From UBA8389 sp942493385 (lineage in GTDB: Bacteria; Bacteroidota; Bacteroidia; Bacteroidales; UBA1402): a stretch of 64,000 bases of DNA. The notes beneath the pieces were generated by a model. That model ran no database searches. It had not been told where the DNA came from and saw only the letters and a program-made list of their open reading frames with translations. The stretch is taken from positions 434,001 to 498,000 of the forward strand of contig OW818699.1 of the NCBI GenBank assembly GCA_942493385.1, in the 5' to 3' direction. The position numbers were made by a program, and so were the translations under genes. Below are positions 45,332 to 53,825 of this stretch, piece after piece (within the stretch, counting starts at the first letter, position 1; each line of letters opens with the position of its first letter).

Positions 45332-45907
45332 ATGCAAAATTCGACCATTATTGGCCAGAAAGTGAAATCAATTCGTGAATCAAAAAGTATGTCCTTAGAA
45401 CAATTGGCCCAGGGTTCAGGTCTTACTGTCGATCAAATCGTACTTATCGAAGAAAATCAAAATCTGCCTTCACTAGCACCACTGATAAAAATTGCACGCG
45501 TTTTGGGTGTACGACTTGGCACTTTTCTGGATGACAGTCAGGATCTCGGTCCAGTTGTATGCCGCAAGAGCGATCAACCCAAGGGTGTCAGCTTTTCGAG
45601 CAAAACTGCCAGTTCGCACAACAACCTGAATTTCTTTTCTCTTGCACAGTCCAAAGTCGGCCGAAACATGGAGCCTTTCCTGATTGACATCGACTCTGCA
45701 TCGAGCGTCGGATATCAACTTTCCTCACACGAAGGTGAAGAATTCCTTTTTGTACTGGATGGAGTTATCGAAGTCACTTATGGTAAAACCAAATACTTAC
45801 TTGAGACTGGTGAAAGCATTTACTACGATTCCATTGTCGAACACAATGTTCACGCTGCCAACGAATCCAAGGCCAAAATTCTGGCGGTGGTTTACACACC
45901 CTTTTAA
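45332..45907 (+). CDS. XRE-family regulator with C-terminal cupin domain
   Basis: 191 residues. N-terminal helix-turn-helix of the XRE type (residues ~8-65: VKSIRESKSMSLEQLAQGSG…), then a linker and a cupin domain (about 120-190) with HEGEEFLFVLDGVIEV and a GESIYYDSIVEHNVH motif. The glutamate and histidines could bind a metal or small effector. Likely a local transcription factor. It sits 11 bp before the acyl-CoA synthetase, whose expression or substrate it may sense; this pairing recurs in Bacteroidota as far as I know. Confidence 0.92.
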   Translation: MQNSTIIGQKVKSIRESKSMSLEQLAQGSGLTVDQIVLIEENQNLPSLAPLIKIARVLGVRLGTFLDDSQDLGPVVCRKSDQPKGVSFSSKTASSHNNLNFFSLAQSKVGRNMEPFLIDIDSASSVGYQLSSHEGEEFLFVLDGVIEVTYGKTKYLLETGESIYYDSIVEHNVHAANESKAKILAVVYTPF

Positions 45908-45918
45908 TTCCATTGAAC

Positions 45919-47568
45919 ATGCAATTATTCGACAAAACCATTGGAGATTGGTTGGAGCATTGGGCAAAAAACACACCGGATAAAGAGTACATCGTTTATT
46001 CGGATCGCAATTTGCGATTTACTTGGGCGCAATTCAATAATCGTGTGGATGAGGCTGCATTGGGGTTCCTCGCCATTGGAATTAAAAAGGGAGATCACGT
46101 GGGCATCTGGGCTCAAAATGTACCTGAATGGCTAACCTATATGTATGCCTGTGCTAAAATAGGTGCGGTTTATGTGACTGTCAACACCAGTTACAAACAG
46201 CACGAATTGGAATATCTGGTGGAGAACTCGGACATGCACACCTTGTGTATTACAGATGGAACTTGGGATTCCAATTACGTAAACATGACTTATGAGATGC
46301 TGCCTGAGTTGCGCCAAAGTCAACGAGGTCAGCTTAAAAGCTTGCGATTCCCGAAAATGAAAAATGTGGTCTACATCGGTCAGGAAAAGTTCCGTGGAAT
46401 GTATAGTGCATCGGAATTGCTTCTACTGGGTAGAAACATGGATGTTCAGACACTGAAGGACTTTCAGAAAACGGTAGTGCCAGATGATGTGATGATGATG
46501 CAATATACTTCGGGCACCACGGGTTTTCCTAAAGGAGTGATGCTTTCACATTACAATCTGGCCAACAACGGATATTTGACCGGGGAGCACATGAAATTTA
46601 CAGACGTGGACAAGCTTTGCGTATGTGTCCCTTTATTCCATTGTTTTGGAGTTACGTTGGCTACGACCAACTGCCTGACGCATGGATGCACACAGGTGAT
46701 GGTGGAACGGTTTGATCCCCTGGTCGTGTTGGCTTCCATCCATAAAGAACGCTGTACAGTGTTGTATGGTGTTCCAACCATGTTCATTGCTGAATTGAAT
46801 CATCCGATGTTCGAACTGTTTGACATGTCGAGCTTACGAACTGGAATCATGGCTGGTGCCCTGTGTCCCATTGAGCTGATGAAGCGAGTCAGTGAGAAGA
46901 TGTATATGCAAATCACCAGTGTTTATGGCCTGACGGAGTGTTCTCCGGGCATGACACAAACTCGTATCGACGATTCCTTCGAGGTTCGAACGACAACCGT
47001 CGGAAGTCCTTATGAATTTACGGAGGTTATTGTGATGAATCCTGAAACAGGCGAAATCTTGCCGGACGAAGTCCAAGGTGAAATCTGTTGCCGCGGTTAT
47101 CTGAATATGATTGGGTATTATAAAAACCCGAATGCAACTGCCGAAGCCATTGACAAAGAAGGTTGGTTGCATAGTGGTGACCTTGGCATACGCGATGCTC
47201 AGGGCAATTACCGGATTACAGGTCGCATCAAGGATATGATCATTCGTGGTGGAGAGAATATTTATCCTCGTGAAATTGAGGAGTTTCTGTATCATTTGGA
47301 GGGCATTAAAGACATACAAGTTGCAGGTATTGCTTCCGAGAAATATGGCGAAGAAGTCGGTGCCTTTATCATTCTTAAAGAAGGGGTATCAATGGATGAG
47401 GAAGTCATTCGTGAATTCTGTCGTGGACAGATTGCCCGTCACAAAATACCGAAATATATTTTTTTCATCAAAGAATTCCCGATGACTGGTAGCGGTAAGA
47501 TCCAGAAATTCAAGCTTCGTGACCTTGGTCTCCAATGGTTGAAAGAAAAAGGAGTGGAAGTCGTTTGA
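45919..47568 (+). CDS. AMP-forming acyl-CoA synthetase
   Basis: 549 residues of the ANL superfamily. ATP-binding loop YTSGTTGFPKG, A5 motif YGLTECSP, A7/A8 motifs HSGDLGIRDAQGNYRITGRIKDMIIRGGENIYPREIEE, and the C-terminal catalytic lysine in GSGKIQKFKLR. It activates a fatty or related carboxylic acid to its CoA thioester; chain length is not decidable. I start at ATG 45919 (MQLFDKTIGDW); a TTG two codons earlier is in frame. Probably co-transcribed with the cupin regulator and ended by the hairpin at 47596-47617. Confidence 0.93.
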   Translation: MQLFDKTIGDWLEHWAKNTPDKEYIVYSDRNLRFTWAQFNNRVDEAALGFLAIGIKKGDHVGIWAQNVPEWLTYMYACAKIGAVYVTVNTSYKQHELEYLVENSDMHTLCITDGTWDSNYVNMTYEMLPELRQSQRGQLKSLRFPKMKNVVYIGQEKFRGMYSASELLLLGRNMDVQTLKDFQKTVVPDDVMMMQYTSGTTGFPKGVMLSHYNLANNGYLTGEHMKFTDVDKLCVCVPLFHCFGVTLATTNCLTHGCTQVMVERFDPLVVLASIHKERCTVLYGVPTMFIAELNHPMFELFDMSSLRTGIMAGALCPIELMKRVSEKMYMQITSVYGLTECSPGMTQTRIDDSFEVRTTTVGSPYEFTEVIVMNPETGEILPDEVQGEICCRGYLNMIGYYKNPNATAEAIDKEGWLHSGDLGIRDAQGNYRITGRIKDMIIRGGENIYPREIEEFLYHLEGIKDIQVAGIASEKYGEEVGAFIILKEGVSMDEEVIREFCRGQIARHKIPKYIFFIKEFPMTGSGKIQKFKLRDLGLQWLKEKGVEVV

Positions 47569-47595
47569 TTCAATACAACATCAATTCTAAAATTT

Positions 47596-47617
47596 GTCCC
47601 AGTATCCGTATTGGGAC
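47596..47617 (+). terminator. Terminator after the acyl-CoA synthetase
   Basis: 9-bp stem GTCCCAGTA / TATTGGGAC (one G-U pair) with a TCCG tetraloop, followed by TATTTTTTTT. Confidence 0.88.
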
Positions 47618-47642
47618 TATTTTTTTTCCATTCATTATTGAG

Positions 47643-47650
47643 TACCTTTG
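47643..47650 (+). promoter_or_regulatory. rnr promoter (-7 element)
   Basis: TACCTTTG directly after the previous terminator and 25 bp before the rnr start. Confidence 0.5.
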
Positions 47651-47675
47651 AGAAACACGTCAAATAATCAAGAAT

Positions 47676-49913
47676 ATGGAAAAGACCCGTGCTGGCCGCA
47701 TTAAGAAAAAGGATTTGATCGCTGCAATGATGACATTCTTTCAACAGGATTCTGGAAGAGCATACAATTATCAGCAAGTTTCCAATGCTTTGGGGTTGAC
47801 AAAACAGGCTCTGAAAGTTATGGTAGCTGAGTGTCTGGCTGAACTGACTTTGCAGGATTATCTTATTGAGATCTCTACTGGCAAGTACAAGTTCAACGAA
47901 CGCGGCTTATTCATTGAGGGAACCATAAAACGTAGCCGCAATGGAAAAAATTACCTGAATCCAGACGATGGTGGCACACCCATATTTGTTGCTGAGCGTA
48001 ATTCGGGTCATGCCATGGATGGCGATCGTGTCCGAGCAATGCATTCGGCCAAAAAGGCCTTCAGCGACCCTGAGGCCGAAGTAGTGGAAGTGCTGGAGCA
48101 TTCGGACAACACCTATGTCGGTGTTTTGGATGTAGATAAGAATTATGCATTTCTGATTACGGACAGCAAGAAGTTGGCGAACGACATTTTCATTCCTAAA
48201 GATAAAATTCACGGAGCTAAGTCTGGCCAGAAAGTGGTGGTCCGCATCGTTGAATGGCCGACACGTTCCAAGAATCCCATCGGCGAAGTCGTAGACGTTT
48301 TGGGTGAAGTCGGTGACAACAATACCGAAATGAATGCCATCATGGCAGAATACGGATTGCCGTATACCTATCCAGTTGAAATGGAGAAAGCGGCGGAGAA
48401 TATTCCCGATGTAATCACACCAGAAATCATTGCAGAACGGGAAGACTTTCGGGGAGTGGTCACGTTTACAGTGGATCCGCACGATGCAAAAGACTTTGAC
48501 GATGCGCTTTCAGTTCGTAAACTAGGCAACGGAAATTGGGAGGTCGGTGTTCATATCGCTGACGTGACGCATTATGTAAAACCCGGAACAGCAATTGATA
48601 AGGAGGCCGAAAGCCGTGCAACCTCCGTTTATCTTGTGGACCGCACTGTCCCGATGCTTCCGGAGCGTTTGAGCAATCAGCTTTGTTCGCTTCGTGCGGA
48701 CGAAGAAAAGCTGTGTTTCTCCTGCATTTTTGAAATGGACGATCATGGTTCTGTTATCAAGCATCGCATAGTCCGTACAGTCATCAAATCCAATAGAAGG
48801 TTTACATACGAAGAAGCCCAAACCATCATAGAAAACGGTGAAGGTGACTTAGCAACTGAAGTACTGACGCTGGACCGTCTGGCCAAAATCCTTCGAAAAA
48901 AACGGTTTGCTGCCGGAGCCATCAACTTTGATCGTTGGGAAGTCAAATTCAATATTGATGAGAAGGGAAAGCCACTTAGTGTTTACTTCAAAGTTGCCAA
49001 GGATTCCAACAAGATGATTGAGGAATTCATGTTGCTTGCAAACCGCACGGTTGCAGAATTTGTCGGCAGGGGAAAAACTCCTAAAACGTTTGTCTATCGC
49101 ATTCATGACCTGCCGAATGCTGAAAAAATGGAGAATTTTGCTGAATTCATCCGTCGTTTCGGATATAAACTAAAAACAAGCGGTAGCAACACAGACGTTT
49201 CAAAATCCATCAATTTATTGTTGGATGAAGTGCAGGGCAAACCAGAAGAAAACCTAATTGAAACGGTAGCAATACGCGCCATGGCCAAGGCCATTTATTC
49301 GACCGAAAACAAGGGCCATTATGGATTGGCATTTGAATATTATACGCATTTTACCTCACCGATTCGCCGGTATCCGGACATGATGGTGCACCGTTTGCTG
49401 GAACGCTATTTGGCTGGTGGTCGAAGTGTTTCTGCTGAGCGTTGGGAAGAACTTTGTGTGCACAGTTCCGATATGGAACAACTGGCAGCACAAGCTGAAC
49501 GGGCTTCAATCAAGTACAAACAGGTTGAGTTCATGTCAGAACGCTTGGGTAACGTCTATGACGGTGTTATTTCAGGTGTGACGGAATGGGGTCTCTATGT
49601 AGAAATCAATGAGAACAAGTGCGAAGGCATGCTCCCGATTCGCGATTTGGACGACGATTATTACGAGTTCGATGAAAAGAATTATTGCTTGGCCGGTCGT
49701 CGTAATCACAAGTCGTACCGACTGGGAGATGCCATTAAGATCCAAGTGGTTAGAGCCAATATGGAACGCAAGCAGCTTGATTTTGCCTTGGCAACGGAAG
49801 AAGGTGTTATTGGAGGCGGTAAGCCACGTATAAACGAAAATTCAGACTACAAAAGAAAATCCTCAAAAGGAAGCAATAAGTCTAAAGATTTTTATTCCAA
49901 AAAAAGAAAATAA
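47676..49913 (+). CDS. rnr: Ribonuclease R
   Basis: 745 residues. 3'-5' exoribonuclease that degrades structured RNA. N-terminal winged-helix region, cold-shock OB domains, the catalytic RNB domain with DPHDAKDFDDA beginning at D267 (metal-binding aspartates), and the TSPIRRYPDMMVHR segment. An S1 domain (VYDGVISGVTEWGLYVEI) and a lysine/serine-rich tail (KRKSSKGSNKSK) follow, the latter typical of RNase R. Confidence 0.97.
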   Translation: MEKTRAGRIKKKDLIAAMMTFFQQDSGRAYNYQQVSNALGLTKQALKVMVAECLAELTLQDYLIEISTGKYKFNERGLFIEGTIKRSRNGKNYLNPDDGGTPIFVAERNSGHAMDGDRVRAMHSAKKAFSDPEAEVVEVLEHSDNTYVGVLDVDKNYAFLITDSKKLANDIFIPKDKIHGAKSGQKVVVRIVEWPTRSKNPIGEVVDVLGEVGDNNTEMNAIMAEYGLPYTYPVEMEKAAENIPDVITPEIIAEREDFRGVVTFTVDPHDAKDFDDALSVRKLGNGNWEVGVHIADVTHYVKPGTAIDKEAESRATSVYLVDRTVPMLPERLSNQLCSLRADEEKLCFSCIFEMDDHGSVIKHRIVRTVIKSNRRFTYEEAQTIIENGEGDLATEVLTLDRLAKILRKKRFAAGAINFDRWEVKFNIDEKGKPLSVYFKVAKDSNKMIEEFMLLANRTVAEFVGRGKTPKTFVYRIHDLPNAEKMENFAEFIRRFGYKLKTSGSNTDVSKSINLLLDEVQGKPEENLIETVAIRAMAKAIYSTENKGHYGLAFEYYTHFTSPIRRYPDMMVHRLLERYLAGGRSVSAERWEELCVHSSDMEQLAAQAERASIKYKQVEFMSERLGNVYDGVISGVTEWGLYVEINENKCEGMLPIRDLDDDYYEFDEKNYCLAGRRNHKSYRLGDAIKIQVVRANMERKQLDFALATEEGVIGGGKPRINENSDYKRKSSKGSNKSKDFYSKKRK

Positions 49914-49949
49914 ATATTTTCCATTCAAAAGTAATGTGAAATTCTTTTT

Positions 49950-49957
49950 TATCTTTA
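49950..49957 (+). promoter_or_regulatory. Possible promoter of the secreted metallohydrolase
   Basis: TATCTTTA is one base off TAnnTTTG and lies 88 bp upstream of the start. The 132-bp gap shows no clear rnr terminator. Confidence 0.35.
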
Positions 49958-50045
49958 CCGCCGAAGAAGATGATTCATTGAAAGTTTTGAGCGTTTTTTA
50001 AGTGTAAGTATTCAGACAAAGGCCCCCTTTGAGAATTGGACCTGT

Positions 50046-52853
50046 ATGTTTAATGTAAGGCGAACCCGACCTACCTTCGTGTTCTTTTTTATAGCAATAC
50101 TTGTGGCATTACCCTTCTTGGGCAATGCTCAAAATCCCGTTTTTACACATGGAGATGATTTTACGACGGATCTTTTGAATTGGAATGATCCGGTATACCC
50201 TTCCATTGCCAGCCAAAAAGCTTCTTTGAGAAGTTCCTCTGCCATCGTATGTGACGATGCCTCTTCAATTGTAGACGGAGAGGTCTATGATGCTTCTGAA
50301 AAAACCCTGTTGATTGGCGTTCAGGTCTTTTGCCTTAACACTGAGTCAGAAGTCATTGCATCGACTGAGACCAATACCACCGGAACCTATCAGTTCAGAC
50401 TACCCAAGGGTAACTACTCGATTGCTGTTTCAAAACTGAAGTATATTGCTGAAACCAAAACTATTTCAGTGACCAGTGACACTCTCATGAGTTTGAATTT
50501 TGAGCTTCAGCCAATAACGACCAGTGCAGGTTACATGCAAGTACTAACAGGTGCTCTTGCCGAAGGAAATCTGAAAGATATCACCTTGGAAAACAATAAA
50601 GTGGCTATGAGTATTGCGGATGGTTCACAGGATCAGCAGCTCGGATTGGCAACCAAGGGAAAACCATTGGACTTGAGTACGACTGCTGGTATGGACGGCT
50701 TTGACTGGATAAACCTGCCCTTGATATCCACCAAGAAATTGAGTGGTATGACCGGCTCGTTGGGTAGTCAGAGCAAGAATGTTCAATTCAATACGGTTCA
50801 AATACTTAGTTCAACATCCACTACCTCCAAAGTTTTGGCGGAGGGTGCCTGTACAGACCTTCCATTGAAAGTAAAGAATCTTTACGTTGTCAAGCCCAAT
50901 CAGGAATGGTTTGATGTGACAACGACGATTCAAAATATTGGTGATTCTGCCGTGTCTTTTTGGCTTGGTGACGCAATGGATAATGATGAAAGTGGCCAAA
51001 CGTCGGTTTATCCAATCAAGCGGTTCAATACGTCTGTCATTGTTTCGAACGATGAGGAATTTGATGAATATGTTCCTGCAGAACCTTGGATGGGTTGCTT
51101 TGGAAAATCGAATCAGGTCTTCGGTATTTTCTATAAAGGGGATTTCGCCAAGGGCTTTCTCATCAGTGCGAATACGTACCGAACCGTTTCTCAAAAATTC
51201 GTAATTTTACAACCAGGAGGGATTTATACCTTGGTTCGACAAATCGCCGCAGTTCCTGTAAAAGCCGACCAAACACATTCCGTAGCACTACGATCTTGTT
51301 TTGAAACTACCTATGATGATTGGGGATTGGGATCAATCTTGCGTGTGAGCGAGACCAATGTAACCCCTGGGGATACGATTCAATGTTCCTTAACCATCAC
51401 CAATTTATCCAAGTACAATATTTTTGAGGATGTGGGCGCTACGCTTATGTTGCCTGCTTTCTGGAAGGGGAATGCAGATACCTTGTTTTTCGGTAATTTG
51501 ATGCCGCTTAAAAGTGTAGAGGCAGTTTGGGAAATTGTAGCGACCGAAGGATGTGGCAATACCGTACTGACTGCTCAGGCTTTGGCTTGGCATGAGCCTT
51601 TCACCAATTCGGAAAGAACCGTTTTTGTAAGTGGTGAAGGGTGGTATGCTGGTGATAACCACACTCATACAAAATATAGTGACGGATGGGGCACCGTATC
51701 AGAGGTTGCTACTACAGCCAAATTGAACGGACTTTCATTTTTAAGTTGTACCGACCACAATACAACCCTACAAGATTCAGCAGTCAATGCAAACTGCAAC
51801 CCGGAAATGTTAGTGATGACCGGTTGTGAAGTCACCCCTAACTACAAATTGGCAAACAACTGGGGTCATGCGGTTTCACTTTTCAGCAACAAAATGATAC
51901 CATTCTCCAATACTCCAAGTCAGGCAAATGCACAGGCAATCGTAAACAACATCAATGCTTTAAACGATGGAAAAGGATTTGCGATCATGGCGCATCCCTA
52001 TCTGAAGGGTTGCCCTTGGACCTATACCAATGTGACTGGTTTTAAGGGTGTGGAGGTATGGACGTGCTTTACTCCGATTTATGGAGCGTATTCCCTTCAG
52101 GCTTTTAGCTTATGGGACAAAAAAAATAGTGCCGGTTTAAAACAATACGGATTTGCAGAATCGGATGCGCACAATCTGGATATGGTTGGCAAACCACACA
52201 TTGTTGCACATTTGAAAAATCTCTCAAAAGAAGAGGTACAGAATGCATTAAGACATGGTAAGTTTTATGGATCGGATGGCCCGGCAATTCGTTTCACGGT
52301 AGATACTGTCATGATGGGTGGCTCCCTTCCAGTAACATCCAAGCGTTTGGTCAAGATCAGTATGAAAGCCTATTCCGCTCAAGGTATTGATTCCATGTAT
52401 TTGCTTAAGAATGGTGTTTTGATTAGTGGTTTTCCCTATTCTGATTTTAAAACGAACGTACAACAAGTTGTTTACGACGAGGCTATTCCAGGTGATTTCT
52501 ACCGAATGGAATGTACGGACAGATGGTATCGGTTTGCATTTTCGAATCCGGTGTTCATCATACCAACAGGACAAGATGTGCCACAGGTAGTAGATACCAT
52601 TTCAACCGGAATGAGTGAAAAGGAATGGGCCTCAAATGTGGGTGTATATCCAAATCCAGGTAAAGATTTTATCCAGCTCAAAACCAATCAGCCTGCTAAG
52701 GCAGCGATTATTGTTTGCGATGCGAACGGTAAAGTTTGGCTGAGAGAAACACTGAAAAATGAATCTGAAAAGACGCTGGATGTTCGTTCGTTACCTAGTG
52801 GGATGTACATTGTCAAGATCAATGAAAACCGTTTGAAATTGATTTTACGATGA
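50046..52853 (+). CDS. Secreted CehA/McbA-type PHP metallohydrolase with T9SS sorting domain
   Basis: 935 residues. Signal peptide cut probably at GNA|Q29. A carboxypeptidase-regulatory-like beta-sandwich lies at about 75-155 (DGEVYDASEKTLLIGVQVF), with an unassigned beta-rich middle. The metallohydrolase domain starts near 535: H538 and H540 in DNHTHTKYSDG, D570-H571 in CTDHN, H650 in AHPY, D707 and H709 in ESDAHN. These are the expected metal ligands. The last ~75 residues (VYPNPGKDFIQLK…LPSGMYIVKI) are a type A sorting domain of the type IX system, so the protein is secreted or surface bound. The substrate is unknown; relatives cleave phosphoesters or carbamate-type bonds. Confidence 0.88.
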   Translation: MFNVRRTRPTFVFFFIAILVALPFLGNAQNPVFTHGDDFTTDLLNWNDPVYPSIASQKASLRSSSAIVCDDASSIVDGEVYDASEKTLLIGVQVFCLNTESEVIASTETNTTGTYQFRLPKGNYSIAVSKLKYIAETKTISVTSDTLMSLNFELQPITTSAGYMQVLTGALAEGNLKDITLENNKVAMSIADGSQDQQLGLATKGKPLDLSTTAGMDGFDWINLPLISTKKLSGMTGSLGSQSKNVQFNTVQILSSTSTTSKVLAEGACTDLPLKVKNLYVVKPNQEWFDVTTTIQNIGDSAVSFWLGDAMDNDESGQTSVYPIKRFNTSVIVSNDEEFDEYVPAEPWMGCFGKSNQVFGIFYKGDFAKGFLISANTYRTVSQKFVILQPGGIYTLVRQIAAVPVKADQTHSVALRSCFETTYDDWGLGSILRVSETNVTPGDTIQCSLTITNLSKYNIFEDVGATLMLPAFWKGNADTLFFGNLMPLKSVEAVWEIVATEGCGNTVLTAQALAWHEPFTNSERTVFVSGEGWYAGDNHTHTKYSDGWGTVSEVATTAKLNGLSFLSCTDHNTTLQDSAVNANCNPEMLVMTGCEVTPNYKLANNWGHAVSLFSNKMIPFSNTPSQANAQAIVNNINALNDGKGFAIMAHPYLKGCPWTYTNVTGFKGVEVWTCFTPIYGAYSLQAFSLWDKKNSAGLKQYGFAESDAHNLDMVGKPHIVAHLKNLSKEEVQNALRHGKFYGSDGPAIRFTVDTVMMGGSLPVTSKRLVKISMKAYSAQGIDSMYLLKNGVLISGFPYSDFKTNVQQVVYDEAIPGDFYRMECTDRWYRFAFSNPVFIIPTGQDVPQVVDTISTGMSEKEWASNVGVYPNPGKDFIQLKTNQPAKAAIIVCDANGKVWLRETLKNESEKTLDVRSLPSGMYIVKINENRLKLILR

Positions 52854-52886
52854 TTTCGTGTATCAAAATAGATTCCCAGTCTGGAT

Positions 52887-52918
52887 TTTGTAACCAATGA
52901 CAGATTTTTGTATCTTTG
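52887..52918 (+). promoter_or_regulatory. Promoter of the mannonate oxidoreductase gene
   Basis: TTTG at 52887-52890 and TATCTTTG at 52911-52918, about 20 bases apart, a near-ideal Bacteroidota promoter 84 bp before the start. Confidence 0.65.
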
Positions 52919-53002
52919 GTCTTTCACCTAATCAATTTTGAGTATGAAACGAGCATTGGCAGGCGAGTTCCATATGCCCTTAAACCAATAAATATTTTTA
53001 GT

Positions 53003-53818
53003 ATGAAAGATCTGTTTGACTTGACAGGCAAAGTTGCTGTCGTAACCGGTGGTAACGGCATTCTCGGACGTTCCATGTGTGCCGGACTGTGTGATAAAGG
53101 TGCTAGAGTGGTCATTATTGGCCGTAAGATAGAAAGCGGTGAGGCTGTCGTTGCCGAATTGAAGGCAAATGGTGGTGATGCCATTTTCTGTAAATGCGAT
53201 GTTTTGGATATGGAGCAACTTAGCATGGTTAAAGATGAAATCCTAAAGTTGTACGGAAAAATTGATATTCTGGTGAATGCCGCTGGCGGAAATATGCCGG
53301 GTGCCAGTGTGCAACCTGACAAGAGCCTTTTTGACGTAGATATGGAAGCCATCCGCACAGTATTCGAATTAAATTATTTCGGTACACTATATCCCATTCG
53401 TGTATTTGGAGAAGTAATGGTAAAACAGGGTCATGGGAATATTATAAATATCACGTCTGCTGCTGCAGAAAGCCCCTTAACAAGAGTTTTGGGTTATTCT
53501 TCAGCCAAAGCTGCCGTCAAAAACCTAACACAATGGTTGGCTGTGGAGTTTGCTCATAAGTATGGTGAAAACATTCGTGTCAATGCACTGACTCCCGGCT
53601 TTTTCCTGACGGAACAAAACCGATTCCTTCTGACCAATCCCGATGGAAGTTTTACCCAAAGAGGTGGACTCATCGTACAAGGAACACCCATGAATCGTAT
53701 GGGAAAACCGGAAGATATCCAAGGTGCACTTGTTTATCTAGCAAGTGATGCCTCCAAATTCGTAACGGGTACCACCACCATTGTGGACGGCGGTTTTGTC
53801 GCATTCAGCGGAGTCTAA
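53003..53818 (+). CDS. uxuB: SDR family oxidoreductase, probable D-mannonate oxidoreductase (fructuronate reductase)
   Basis: 271 residues. NAD(P)-binding TGGNGILGRS near 18-27, NAAGG, and the SDR catalytic Ser-Tyr-Lys in the NITSAAAES and YSSAKAAVK segments. The C-terminal FLLTNPDGSFTQRG and TPMNRMGKPEDIQGALVYLASD segments fit the SDR-type mannonate oxidoreductases (YjmF-like), which reduce D-fructuronate to D-mannonate. uxuA 1.3 kb downstream supports this. A gluconate 5-dehydrogenase-like activity is the main alternative. The start MKDLFDLTGK is chosen over a longer reading beginning inside the promoter. Confidence 0.78.
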   Translation: MKDLFDLTGKVAVVTGGNGILGRSMCAGLCDKGARVVIIGRKIESGEAVVAELKANGGDAIFCKCDVLDMEQLSMVKDEILKLYGKIDILVNAAGGNMPGASVQPDKSLFDVDMEAIRTVFELNYFGTLYPIRVFGEVMVKQGHGNIINITSAAAESPLTRVLGYSSAKAAVKNLTQWLAVEFAHKYGENIRVNALTPGFFLTEQNRFLLTNPDGSFTQRGGLIVQGTPMNRMGKPEDIQGALVYLASDASKFVTGTTTIVDGGFVAFSGV

Positions 53819-53825
53819 TTCTTTC

